From: Turbatrix aceti
Lineage: Eukaryota > Nematoda > Chromadorea > Rhabditida > Panagrolaimidae
Direction of reading: 5' to 3'
Assembly: GCA_963969345.1 (NCBI GenBank)
Contig: OZ017766.1
Span: 2,108,001 to 2,172,000, forward strand
DNA: 64,000 bases
Part shown: positions 38,381-49,355 of the stretch, in pieces
How positions within the stretch are numbered: the first letter of the stretch is position 1
Layout: every line of letters starts with the position of its first letter
Position numbers and translations under genes: made by a program
The notes under the pieces: model-generated
What the model was told of the DNA's origin: nothing
What the model saw: only the letters and a program-made list of their open reading frames with translations
The model's database searches: none

Positions 38381-39482
38381 ATGACCAACGATACAGCTGG
38401 CATGGCAGGTGTATCCGAGAACCCGATTCCCCTTGGCTCGACACACCTTGAGTACTTCCTGTTATCCGTCGAGATGATCATACTGTGCCTGTGCCCGATC
38501 TCCGACGTCTTCTTCGCGGTCACCATCTTCCAGAAAAGGGCTCTGCATCCCTACATAAAAGCCCTGCTTATCAACCAGAGCATGGGTCAGCTCGTTGCCA
38601 CCGTCCTCAAGTGAGCTTCTAAAAACCGTTGCTGGCTGCAAAATTTATTTCAGGATATTTATTACATTCTGTCGCCTTTTCATGCAAGAAAAGATGAGCG
38701 GCGTTGCATTCGAGAGTATTTCTTTTCTTCAAATAGGCTTTTTGCAGTTCTATCAGATCAATATGGTATTCCTGGTTACGGTTATTCTGTTCAGCGTGTT
38801 ATTGGCATCCAAGTTCGAATCCTCTTTTAACCCCTGGCTCTGCTTTGTTCTGCTCGCGATTGTGGTAAGTGTCCGAGCGTATTTTTGCCAAAAAACAACA
38901 AAACAATTAAAAATGTGTTTCAGTGGGTTTTAATTTTTCCGGCAGCTTATGCGTCCTATTTGGTCGTTTTAACACACAGAATCTTTGTGATTCTGATTTA
39001 TCACAGCATTTTTTGTTCAGTTGTGCTGGTGAGCTCTTCTTTTTTTAGCGTCCTTGTTCAAAGATTTGTTACAGTACAACTTTTTTGTTCTCAAATACAA
39101 CAAGTTAGCTTATATGCAAGCCGCGTATAAGGCCTCGCTCTCGCACCGCTACCAACTCTCAGAGAACGTCAGGATCCTCCAGATGCTGCACATTGGCATG
39201 CTTTTTTACGTCTGCTGTTACGCTGTCAGCATAGCACTCAATTTCTTCATGTTTGACGTCGAATTGCGCTCACTGTTCCTCCGGTTGTTGCACGCGGAGA
39301 GCACGTTTTACTACGATATCCTGCTTGCCGTCCGGTGCTGTGGCACACCGCTCATCATGACCCTTGTCCCCAGGTTCCAGAAAAGGCCGCGCGTGGTGCC
39401 AATCGATAACGAAGCCAAGCACTACTTTGCCACGTATGATCAGATGTGGGCGAGCACCACCAGTCAATCACGCGTCACTTAG
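38381..39482 (+). CDS. Nematode 7-TM chemoreceptor 1 (Sra/Sre-like)
   Basis: Exons 38381-38610, 38654-38864, 38924-39028, 39075-39482; 317 residues. About seven hydrophobic segments are visible, the first at EYFLLSVEMIILCLCPISDVF. After TM5 it has SLSHRYQLSENVRIL, the RYQ..EN signature of the Sra superfamily (Sra, Srab, Srb, Sre). The intracellular end is NEAKHYFATYDQMW. Such receptors act in chemosensory neurons. It is related to the three receptors that follow in intron positions and motifs but is much more diverged. The exact Sr family is unresolved. Confidence 0.88.
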
Positions 39483-39796
39483 CTTGGCATTTACAATTTC
39501 ATAAAAAAGGTTGATGCTTCATGTTAACTTGTCACGCGTTTTCGCGGCTAATGAAGCTAAACCAGTGTTGAGGGATGAGGTAAGGCTTTTAATGAGCTTC
39601 GTGTCACCTGGAACCTGGCTCCTCGACATTTGATGAGGCCTTTCCCAGGAGATGCTCTGCTTTGTTGTTACCTGACAAAGGTCAGCTCCCGGGGGCTCGT
39701 GCTTAGATAAAGCACGTGCAAGGAAGGGAACGCCTTCCCGCCGAAGTATCTTAACTTCCCCTGTAGGCCACAAGTCATCACAACCGGCCGCCGAAG
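39483..39796. other. Intergenic between chemoreceptors 1 and 2
   Basis: 314 bp; nothing specific seen beyond the presumed promoter of chemoreceptor 2. Confidence 0.6.
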
Positions 39797-41061
39797 ATGT
39801 CGCTGCTTTTCTACCTCAAGCACTTGAGTTTCGAAAACATGCCTATGCCAGTCACGACTGTCGACTATGTCATCCTCTCGTTCGAAGCGTTCTTCCTCAT
39901 CCTGACTCCGGGGTCCATCATCGTATTCCTAATCGGCATCCTCAAACGGAAGGCACTCCACCGCTACTTCCGCTACATTTTCATAAACTTGGCTATAGGA
40001 CAGGTCCTGGCCGTCGTGGTGCAGTATGTCGGGGCAGGGCAGAGGCTATGAGGGACCGTGATAATTGCAGGCTCTGCATGGTGGTCATCCGGTTGTTCGT
40101 CGAAAACGGTGTGTCAACGCCGGCTTTTTGGATACTTAAACACATAAACTTCTCCATGCTGTGTCTCTTCCAAGGGCACGTCTTCGTTCTGCTCACCTTC
40201 ATCGTAGGCACCGCGCTCAGGAAAACCAGCAACGAACGCCGTTTCAATGGCTGTGTCTGCGCAACGATGATCATCGCTATCGTGAGTTTTGCAAACCCCT
40301 TTCTTCGAGTCCTTTGAAGCTGAGTCAAACTTTTTTCATTTGCGAGCTACAAAACGCGGGGTGCACAACAAAACTTTGTTTTTTCTCGGAAAAAAGTGAA
40401 CTCAATCTTTTGTTTGTGACTTCTGTACGACTTTTTCAGTGGGTACTAATCGTGCTCGGCGGCTTCTCCAACAATAACTACATCACGATCGCCCTGAGCA
40501 TCTTCATGCTTGCTGTAAGTTCGACTTGACTGCAACTCTCTAACACGCTTAAGTTACAGTATAGCAGTGTAATGCTTCTGGCGAGCCACTGTGCGTTCCG
40601 ACGCGCAGCCTTCAAAAAGTCGCTCTCTCACCGCTATCAGCTCCGGGAGAACATACGAGTTGTTTGCATGATCACTATCGGCCTCATCACGTTTGTCTTT
40701 TGGTACGCTGCGCAGGTCTTCTTCACCATGGTCATGGTTAACGACACGGGGTGAGTGCTCCAGCTCTCATCAGCACTCAAACTTGTCTTTCAGCACCGGG
40801 TTTGGCCAACAGTACACGGTTCACCCGACGTTCGTTCACGACCTGCTGCTTTCGCTCAGCTGGCTGACGGTGCCATTGGCCATGAGAATTGCCTGGAGCA
40901 TCAGGCGCAAAAACAAGGTTGCTCCCGTCGGTCCAGAGCACATCGCACGACAATACTTTCGGGTCTACAACAAGATGTGGAGAATCCCTGAGGAGCCCCA
41001 GGCCCGAGAAAGAAAGATCGGCCAGCGAATGTCGATTTATACTGTAAATTTAGCGTTGTAG
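39797..41061 (+). CDS. Nematode 7-TM chemoreceptor 2 (Sra/Sre-like)
   Basis: Exons 39797-40023, 40071-40281, 40440-40514, 40560-40750, 40794-41061; 323 residues in frame, with AATAAA near 41092. TM1 is YVILSFEAFFLILTPGSIIV, followed by the loop KRKALHRYFRYIFINLAIGQ, matching chemoreceptor 1 (QKRALHPYIKALLINQSMGQ). It carries KSLSHRYQLRENIRVV and the end motif HIARQYFRVYNKMW. It has one more intron than chemoreceptor 1. Complete and apparently functional. Confidence 0.88.
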
Positions 41062-41626
41062 TTCTATGTTTTTGTTTTTAATGTAACGAGATAAATAAAA
41101 GTTTTGTTTGCTTGGGACCTTGCGTGCTCTCCGTGAAATGCAAGCACTGCAAAACAAAGCCATGTGAGTCAGAAATATTTCCACGCTCTGGAAAGCAAAC
41201 TACAGTGGAGATCAAAATGTGTAAGCTGCAAGACGAAAAAGCAATGCAAGTCGGGTTTCCTAATAAATCAGCAGGCTCGAGTTCGGTGAGCTCAACTTGC
41301 TGCAACCTGCGTCACGCATCTATAAAAAATTGTTTACTTGACTACCATTTTTAAACGTTTTTTGTTGCTACCAAAAGTGGTACAAATCGGCACAAAAAAC
41401 CTAAAAAAAATCTAAAAGATAAATTAATTGGAGAAAAATTTCCAGCAATATTAATGAGACCTCCACTTTGCTCATAGACAAACAAGTTTTTATACACGCA
41501 TAAAAAACACGACTAAAAAATATATATTTAAACTATCGTAACTTCAAACAGCTTTCCATGTAAGTTAATGAGAAATGCTACGATTTTAATTAGCGGTAAT
41601 AATTCCACGGGGGTTACCTCATTACC
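41062..41626. other. Intergenic, AT-rich
   Basis: 3' end of chemoreceptor 2 (poly(A) signal near 41092) and A/T-rich DNA; no gene seen. Confidence 0.6.
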
Positions 41627-41951
41627 AAGGGTGTCAATCGGGCCGGGCTTGATGGTGAGTCGGCCCGGCCCGGCGGCCCGGTTTAAAAAAAAAGTTTTAG
41701 AACAAAATTTGTTCAAAACAGTCAAAAATGAACCAAAAACAAGCTCATTTTGAGTAATCCTTCCCCATTATGAATAACAACGTGTATTTTTAGCTTTTCA
41801 ACTCATATTTTTCAACAAATCGGAAGAATTTAAGTAAATTTTGCATCACTTTTACCCTTTGGTAAAAAGGCGGGCCGGGCCGGCCCGATCGAGGTAAGGC
41901 CCAGCCCGGGCCGGGCCGACAAAAATTCGGCCCGTTGACACCCTCATTACC
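41619..41951. mobile_element. hAT-like MITE with GGCCCGG-rich inverted ends
   Basis: The element at about 41627-41943 has imperfect terminal inverted repeats: GGGTGTCAATCGGGCC at the left and the complement of GGGTGTCAACGGGCC at the right, with (GGCCCGG) runs inside both arms. TCATTACC flanks it on both sides (41619-41626, 41944-41951), an 8 bp duplication as in hAT elements. There is no ORF. Confidence 0.8.
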
Positions 41952-42011
41952 GCATTTCTCGGAGATTCTCAAAGATTTGTTACCGTACGCCAGTTAAAGG
42001 AGACCAGAAAA

Positions 42012-43013
42012 TCAGATCCATTGATTGTTAAACTGTGCAAAGTAATTGTCAGCGTCTCGGAGTTGAGGCTGTCGCCTGATCTTCCGGGATTGGTAGCATT
42101 TGACGATTCGAGGCATGTAGAGCCACGACATAAAGACAAAAAGCTTGTGCAAGGCAGTGAAAATGTCTATGACGTTAGTCAGCACCAAGAAAACGGTTAC
42201 ATTGCTATAACGGAACTTCATGAACGCCAGGAGGGTGACGACGACGATCGGCACGAAGCAGATCGTTCCGATCACCGACGAACACGCAAGCATACGGATG
42301 GTCCTGATGTTCTCGGCAAGTTGGTAGCGATGAGAGAGCGAGGCCGTGTACGCGGCCTTAGTGAACTTTTTTTCGTTGATGTAGAGCATGACGAAAATTA
42401 CCTGCAATTGCGTTAACGTCCAAGCTTCAGCTCGGAGCTGATTTATGATTCAGAACTCACCACAGTGACAGCGATGCCTACAAGCTTTGCCAGCAGACCG
42501 CAGAGAGCGGGGTTTATCGTCAGCATGATTTTAACAGCGGTGCCGTTGACGACGGTCAGGATCCATGGCATCAAGATGATGCCGACACACGTGGTTTTGT
42601 TGAAGGACTTTTCAAAGGTGTTGGCTTTCATCGTGCTCGCATACAGCACCAGCACCATGACCAGCGTATTCGCGAAGTAGTAATCCAGAAAGCCGAGCTC
42701 GAGGATGAAGAAGTACGGCTGCAACTCCCCGAGGTAAGGCCAAACCTTATCAGCGTTGTACAGCATCCTAAAAACATCTGCTTACGTTTTAAGTAGTTTT
42801 CTAAATCACTCACTTAATGACGATCGAAACTACGGTACCGGCGCAGTAATTTAGGAAAAGCGATTGTAGGTAGATGTGCAGGGCCCGGCAGTTCTTCATC
42901 ATCCAGAAAAACGCCACCATGTACCACGTAGCGACTACATAGACCCCGGTTTCAACGACCATGAGCCAGATGTTGACAGCGTCCACGACGGGGCTCACAG
43001 TCAACTTCTCCAT
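42012..43013 (-). CDS. Nematode 7-TM chemoreceptor 3 (inverted twin)
   Basis: Exons 43013-42814, 42767-42461, 42401-42012; 298 residues. TM1 is VNIWLMVVETGVYVVATWYMV, then the loop CRALHIYLQSLFLNYCAGT. It carries ASLSHRYQLAENIRTIRML and ends DADNYFAQFNNQWI, so it belongs to the same Sra-superfamily group as receptors 1 and 2. It is a nearly identical inverted copy of the gene at 44060-45052, with four amino-acid differences seen (E/K, A/V, I/V, I/V). Similarity, introns included, stops close to the start and stop codons. A promoter element (43061-43082) is shared with the twin. Confidence 0.9.
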
Positions 43014-44059
43014 GGCCTGAGCTATGAGAATAATCCGGCTACTCCAGACGGCGTCGTGGCAGTGAAAAGCGGGTTGCGTGACTTCTTTATCGTAACTGCG
43101 TGCGCGCAGGTACATACCGCTGCTTCCCGCTGCCTGAACATTTTATTTTTGGTCTAATGACATCGATTTGGGAATTGGTCACGTCAAATGCCGCTGAGCA
43201 ATGGCACATTAATTGACCGCCGGCCATTGGTGTCTGATCATCTCTGTTTTTTTGTGATTTGCTTTGTCATCATAGGAGGATCATTGAGGCGTATTTTCGT
43301 AAATACATGTCTATTAAAAGTTGAACAAAATAGTGAAAAACAAACAAAAACAAAACATATTTTCACACGAAAGATACGTCTTTTTTGTACCTTTTGTGTG
43401 CCGCGTTAGTTTTTCTTTTTTTTCTTGTTATTTGGAAGGGGATAATAATGGATAACAAATAAATTAAAAACACTGCGTGCATCAGTGCAAAATTGTTCTG
43501 CATTTAAGAGCAGGTTGCGGTTTACGTGTTGGGCATGGCATTATCGGCCGAGCGGTTCAGGATGTAAAAGTCGCTGTTCAGTTCCACACAGTTTGTTCTG
43601 GTCACGGATGACAACCACCTGAGCAATGCCCATTTCCAGGTACATGTAGCACAAGTCGGGCATGCATTACAGCCTCCTCAAAGGTAGCAATTACGTTCGT
43701 AACGAGGGGGCTATGTACTCGGTAGATGCAAGGCGGAGGTGACTTGTTGGTGCAAGTTTCACTAGGTCGCACAATGATCACGTACATCGGCGGAGATAAC
43801 GGTCACGCCGTTTGTACCGAATACATAAGCTTCCAGGTAGAATAAAAAAACGGATCAGTTGAACACACAAAGTTAATCCAAAAACTCTTGCGAGTGTATC
43901 CAACTCAGAATCTATGGTACGTACCTGCGTGTCCGCTGTCTTTTGGAGGTGTCGCGACGGGCCGAAGTAGAACTATAGTTCTCCTATAGGAGTCACGCAA
44001 CCTGCTTTTAAGTACCGCCGCTTGGAAAAGCCGAGTGCAGTTTATTCTTACGCCCAGCC
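43014..44059. promoter_or_regulatory. Divergent promoter region between twin chemoreceptors
   Basis: The 1046 bp between the two start codons is mostly unrelated between arms. One element is conserved about 50-70 bp upstream of each ATG: GTCACGCAACCYGCTTTT (43061-43082 minus, 43992-44013 plus). It may be a shared sensory-neuron promoter element. Confidence 0.5.
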
Positions 44060-45052
44060 ATGGAGAAGTTGACTGTGAGCCCCGTCGTGGACGCTGTCAA
44101 CATCTGGCTCATGGTCGTTGAAACCGGGGTCTATGTAGTCGCTACGTGGTACATGGTGGCGTTTTTCTGGATGATGAAGAACTGCCGGGCCCTGCACATC
44201 TACCTACAATCGCTTTTCCTAAATTACTGCGCCGGTACCGTAGTTTCGATCGTCATTAAGTGAGTGATTTAGAAAACTACTTAAAACGTAAGCAGATGTT
44301 TTTAGGATGCTGTACAACGCTGATAAGGTTTGGCCTTACCTCGGGAAGTTGCAGCCGTACTTCTTCATCCTCGAGCTCGGCTTTCTGGATTACTACTTCG
44401 CGAATACGCTGGTCATGGTGCTGGTGCTGTATGCGAGCACGATGAAAGCCAACACCTTTGAAAAGTCCTTCAACAAAACCACGTGTGTCGGCATCATCTT
44501 GATGCCATGGATCCTGACCGTCGTCAACGGCACCGTTGTTAAAATCATGCTGACGATAAACCCCGCTCTTTGCGGTCTGCTGGCAAAGCTTGTAGGCATC
44601 GCTGTCACTGTGGTGAGTCCTGAATCATAAATCAGCTCCGAGCTGAAGCTTGGACGTTGCAGGTAATTTTCGTCATGCTCTACATCAACGAAAAAAAGTT
44701 CACAAAAGCCGCGTACACGGCCTCGCTCTCTCATCGCTACCAACTCGCCGAGAACATCAGGACCATCCGTATGCTTGCGTGTTCGTCGGTGATCGGAACG
44801 GTCTGCTTCGTGCCGATCGTCGTCGTCACCCTCCTGGCGTTCATGAAGTTCCGTTATAGCAATGTAACCGTTTTCCTGGTGCTGACTAACGTCATAGACA
44901 TTTTCACTGCCTTGCACAAGCTTTTTGTCTTTATGTCGTGGCTCTACATGCCTCGAATCGTCAAGTGCTACCAATCCCGGAAGATCAGGCGACAGCCTCA
45001 ACTCCGAGACGCTGACAATTACTTTGCACAGTTTAACAATCAATGGGTCTGA
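44060..45052 (+). CDS. Nematode 7-TM chemoreceptor 4 (inverted twin)
   Basis: Exons 44060-44259, 44306-44612, 44663-45052; 298 residues. Plus-strand twin of the gene at 43013-42012. Intron 1 appears identical between the two and intron 2 is partly conserved. Same Sra-superfamily motifs (ALHIYLQSLFLN, SLSHRYQLAENIR) and an intact seven-TM profile. The close identity from ATG to stop with diverged flanks suggests ongoing gene conversion between the arms. Confidence 0.9.
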
Positions 45053-45641
45053 TATCCTTTATTTTTTTTATGCTACGGAAAAATGCAAAAACGCCGCAAA
45101 ATGCGAATGTGCGTGAGTAACTGCACACTCGCCATCTGGAAAAAAATACGCTACAATTGTCCCGTTGGCCGTTGTTGTCAACAGCGGCTCACACCATAGC
45201 AGCAGACATCGCCGTGCGACAGTACAATCCGCCAGTGGCATGGTAGCATACATCATTATAGTCTCATTACCGTGTGCACCGTAAAAAACACCAGACACGG
45301 AAAATCCAACACATCAGAAACGTCTCTACGCTGTATTATTCCCAAAACGACTCAAACTGCAATTTTTTTACTTTTATAGGACTGTTGTTGTTGATATTAC
45401 ATAGATCGTGTTTGTTAATGAGGTTCACTCCTTGTGGAGTAACCACTGGTAAATGTCTGGTTACGGTAGTATCACGAAAACACAAAAAAAGTGCTAGAAG
45501 CCGAGATTCATTTACATTTTCGGTTCGTCTTTCTCCCGAAAGAGCCCGTCCCAAAATGTGAAAACAAGAAAAAAACCAACTTGCGGCAAAAACCCTTGAA
45601 GCAATGAAAATATCAGTTTACGTACACAAATAAAAATGAGT
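45053..45641. other. Intergenic
   Basis: About 590 bp between chemoreceptor 4 and the taf-7 stop. No exon or RNA gene recognised. Confidence 0.6.
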
Positions 45642-46416
45642 TCATATAGAAGTAGCCGGAATCTCCTTTGGTTCCTCCTTGATTTTGGGCTGCCGTTGCA
45701 GCTTCGAAGACTCCGAAACGACCTCCCAAGTCATTGATTCTGCTTCAATATCCAACCTGTAACAAATAAAACATTAGTCAGCAAAAATATTTTTGCACAA
45801 ACCTGAGCAACCTTTTGAGTTCCTGCTCAACCTGGGGCGCGTCCATGTACTTCTTCTTCTTAGTCTTGCGAAAACGGCGCTTTTTGACGTTTTTCATAGG
45901 CGCGGTAATGCCGTGGGGAAAGGAAGTAAGCTTTTCGCGTCTCGCAATGCTGGCAGCGACTTCGCGATCGTTCCTGTCGCCATCGAGGACGATGCCGATG
46001 TCCGGAACCTCGGGGGTTTCCGTGCAGTTGATCACCTGCGAGATATCAGCAACTTTGAACACGTCTTTATTGTCTGTCGTTTTGGCAACCTGAAATCCGG
46101 CGTTCAAACGCGCCCAAAGCACACAAACACCGACTTCAATGATGCACGGCAGATCCTGGACTTTAAAGCCGACCGTGCGTTCGCCGATCTTGAGCTGCCC
46201 GCATTTTTGATTCTGCTGAAACCTTATAGCCATGCGGGGCGCAGTAGACGGCCCGGCATCGTGATCCAACTGCCGGCCATGCTCGATAAAGTTGTCAACG
46301 TCAGGAACAAGCGACTGTGGAACGCGTAAAATCGACATCGTTTCCCAGTCCAGAGCCTCGTCCACGTCACCGACTTTCGGACGACGTGCATTGGGACGCT
46401 GAGTTAGAGACGACAT
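45642..46416 (-). CDS. taf-7: TFIID subunit TAF7
   Basis: TAF7/TAFII55 family, the TFIID subunit that contacts TAF1 and restrains its acetyltransferase. Exons 46416-45803 and 45756-45642; 242 residues. The TAFII55 N-terminal domain covers about residues 25-190: SILRVPQSL, VQDLPCIIE, DVFKVADISQVI, then the hallmark HGITAPMKNVKKRRFRKTKKKKYMDAPQVEQELKRLL. After the intron comes DIEAESMTWEVVSE, corresponding to the acidic DAEAVSTRWEI segment of human TAF7. The long C-terminal region of human TAF7 is absent, giving a short protein. A hAT MITE begins about 220 bp upstream of the start codon. Confidence 0.95.
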
Positions 46417-46630
46417 AGCGAAGCAGTAACGATATGACGAATAGTACGGTCAAAACGGTAACGATACGTTATGTTTATGAAGATCTCGTAATCCATGCAA
46501 AGCGTAACAAATAAACAAGTTCGCAACATGCGAGGAAAGTGGCAGCGGAACAACATATCTTGCAAAATGCGACAATTTTATTATTTTTTTTGCATTTTCT
46601 TTGTGATTCCTTTTTGATAGTTTTTGCAAC

Positions 46631-47185
46631 ATTGTAATCAGAGTTGTTCGATGCTCACTAAATTGCTCCTGCTCACTGCTCGCTCCTGCTCAGCTCACGA
46701 GCGCGAGCGGAGCGAGCGCGAAAAATTGGAGTGCTCAATGAGCATGAGCAGAGCGAGCATGAAAAATTGAATTGCTCAAAGAGCGCGAGCAGAGCGAGCG
46801 CGATAAATTTTTCAAATGAGCACTGCTCACTATAAATTTAGTGCTACAAATACTAAAATACTGGTAATTTCGACCAAAAACACGATGTTGGGGGTATCTC
46901 CAAGGAGTATACGGTCTTTCTTTTCGCTAGGGACTGAATTTGTGACTCAAAATTCACTTTTCTTGTGTGAGCCATTTTCGCTCATTGCTCGCTCCTGCTC
47001 GACTCACGAGTGTGAGCAGAGCAAGAGCAGAGGATCTGAGAATAAAAGAGCGCGAGCGGAGCGAGCGCGAAAACTTTAGGAACTCAAAGAGCATGAGCAG
47101 AGCGAGCACGGAAAGTTGAATTGCTCAAAGAGCGCGAGCAGAGCGAGCACTGAAAATTGTCAAATTGAACAACTCTGATTGTAAT
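46631..47185. mobile_element. hAT-type MITE with perfect 8 bp target duplication
   Basis: The element 46639-47177 (539 bp) begins CAGAGTTGTTC and ends GAACAACTCTG, perfect 11 bp inverted termini with the classic hAT CAGAGTTG end. ATTGTAAT flanks it on both sides (46631-46638 and 47178-47185). The interior is made of repeated GAGCGCGAGCGGAGCGAGCG-type palindromic modules and has no transposase. It lies between taf-7 (5' side) and the AAAP transporter (3' side). Confidence 0.95.
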
Positions 47186-47618
47186 ATTAATTCCGCCGCT
47201 GTTTTTTGTAACCTGATACCTCCGCATAATACCTTTTACAACAATTTGCGTGTAATTTGGACGCCGAATGCGATATACATACCATTGGCGGGACAAGTAA
47301 ATAAAAAAAAGGTTTATAACTGCAAGTAACCAAACACAAAACAATTGCCAAACAGGGAAATTACGGGGTCACTCGAATCATCAGTTGCATAAAAGCCATA
47401 ATTACACAACTTAATAGACGACCGCTGATTTTGGGGATGATTCCGACCACTTTCCTCGCGCTGCTAAAACCAAAGGCCCCACCGTTGATCGTTCGTACCA
47501 GTAGAGGAGAGAGAGGGAGAGAGGTTGAAGGCGGTGTTGGGAATGTAGAGAAATGAACCTCGTTTCTGACGCGCATGTAGTCATTTTTCATCTGCGCTGC
47601 AGACAGCCCAGGGCCTGT
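47186..47618. other. Intergenic downstream of the AAAP transporter
   Basis: About 430 bp between the MITE and the transporter stop; no gene seen. Confidence 0.6.
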
Positions 47619-49355
47619 CTAGATGGGGCATGTGTACTCCGGGAGGCGGGTGACGTTCCGGTAGGGGCCGCAGCAGTGGATGGGAATGTTATCGGTGGCC
47701 GTGGTGGTGGTGTTGAGCTGTGTGGCGTCGCTCGGCCAGTAGCAGGGCTGACCGAAGTTGGTGGACATGATCTCGATGACCGACGAGTACGTCGTTACGG
47801 TGCCGCACACGACGCCAAGGGCTGAAAACGGTGTGCATAAGACTCCGACTTGCTTAAAAATATCGAGAAGAAAGAAAAAAGTAGTTAGACCGTCACCGTA
47901 AACCTGTGGCAAGACCTACCAATGATGATTACGCATAAAACGAGTTGGACAGGACTTGTTCTTTGAAGCACTCTAAAATCCGGCCTTTTGATGGGTGAAT
48001 GACCTGAGCGAGCATAGAAAACTCACCGTTTTGTACGTTCGAGGAGACCGATCTGCTCGTCTTCGGAGTCTTCGCTGTCGCTGTGGCGGCCCGTTTCGTA
48101 TTCGTCGTTGGCGTGCAGGTAGAGGTTGAACAAGCACGGCATGATGGCAGACGTCAGCGCCACCGCAGTGCCGCCGATGAAATTCAGGATGGGACCGAAT
48201 TTGGGGAAGGTCAGAGCGGAGAAGACGATGACAACCATGACGACGGTGCGGCAGACGATTCGGGACAAGCTGAAGCCGTGGGGCACCTTGAGCTTGTGCT
48301 CAAGCTCCTGGTTCAGCGGGTTGATGATGATGGTGAGCGTGAGCACGCAGTGGATCGCGATGAAGAAGTTGGCCGCCTGCTGCAGCATGCCGGACTGCAG
48401 CGAGTTGATGATGTTGTCCCGCAGACTGTCGCCGTAGGTCGCGTAGCCGAAAAAGGTGATCGGCAGGTACATTATCAGCACCACTGAAAACGAAAGGCTT
48501 TCCAATGCACCCGGATTCCCGACAAACCGATAAAGGCAAGGATCGTGCTTTTGGTGAACTGGCCGGGTTTGTGCATGTCGTGCTGGATCGTGGGAAAGAC
48601 CGCGTGGCCGCCGAACGAGAACATGATGGTGCCGAGGGACATGAGGTAGGTGTGCGAGCTGAACTCGGGGTACTGGACGACCGGATTGCAGGTACCCCAG
48701 TCGAGAATGATGCCCGCGATGATAAGGCCAACGGAGAGCGTCGTCGTTATCATTGCGCCGATCACGGCTGACCTACAATTCGTTTCAGATTTTCAAACTC
48801 GAGTCACCCTGTTTCAACTCACTGGAAGTCGGCAGGGCTGCGGAGGAAGGTGACGGGCAGCATGATGAGGCCGATGACGACGATCATCTGACAGGTCGAG
48901 ACCGTGAACGGAAAGAGACCGGTCATGATGTTGGACAGGATGTGCGCAGAGAGCGTGAAGTAAACTATGGACACGCCGTAGAGCATGAGGACGAGGGTCC
49001 CGGACGTCAGCTTCCTGGCGGTGGGTCCGAACGCGCGGTAGGCCATCTCGGGGTAGGGCTTGCGGCAGTGGTCGTGGTACTCGGGCCACCGCTCGCACAT
49101 CGTGTTCCAGTTCTGGCCGAGGAGGTGGGAGGTGTATGCGAACGCGATCGCGATCAACAAGATGTTGACGATGCCTCCGATGAAGCCGGCCTGCTTGAGA
49201 GCGCCGGGCATCGCGACGACGCCGCCACCGGCCATGTCCGCGACAATAAACAAGCCTGCCGCGAACCAGTGTATCCCGTGCAGCCGTCGAGCAACACCCG
49301 TCGCGCCATTGCCATTCGTAGCAGGCAGGTAGCTTTTTTCGTTTTGAACAGTCAT
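47619..49355 (-). CDS. AAAP-family amino acid transporter
   Basis: Amino acid/auxin permease family (Aa_trans; SLC32/36/38-like), a proton- or sodium-coupled membrane amino acid transporter. Exons 49355-48823, 48772-48528, 48483-48027, 47972-47920, 47821-47619; 496 residues in frame. The N-terminal signature is HGIHWFAAGLFIVADMAGGGVVAMPGALKQAG, followed by about ten to eleven hydrophobic helices, including GTIMFSFGGHAVFPTIQHDM and MYLPITFFGYATYG, both typical of the family. After the last core helices an acidic linker (HSDSEDSEDEQIGLLE) precedes an extra hydrophobic C-terminal segment with Cys and NxT sites, seen in nematode members. I chose ATG 49355 because a TTTCAG acceptor lies just upstream; an in-frame extension exists. 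The substrate cannot be told. Confidence 0.9.
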
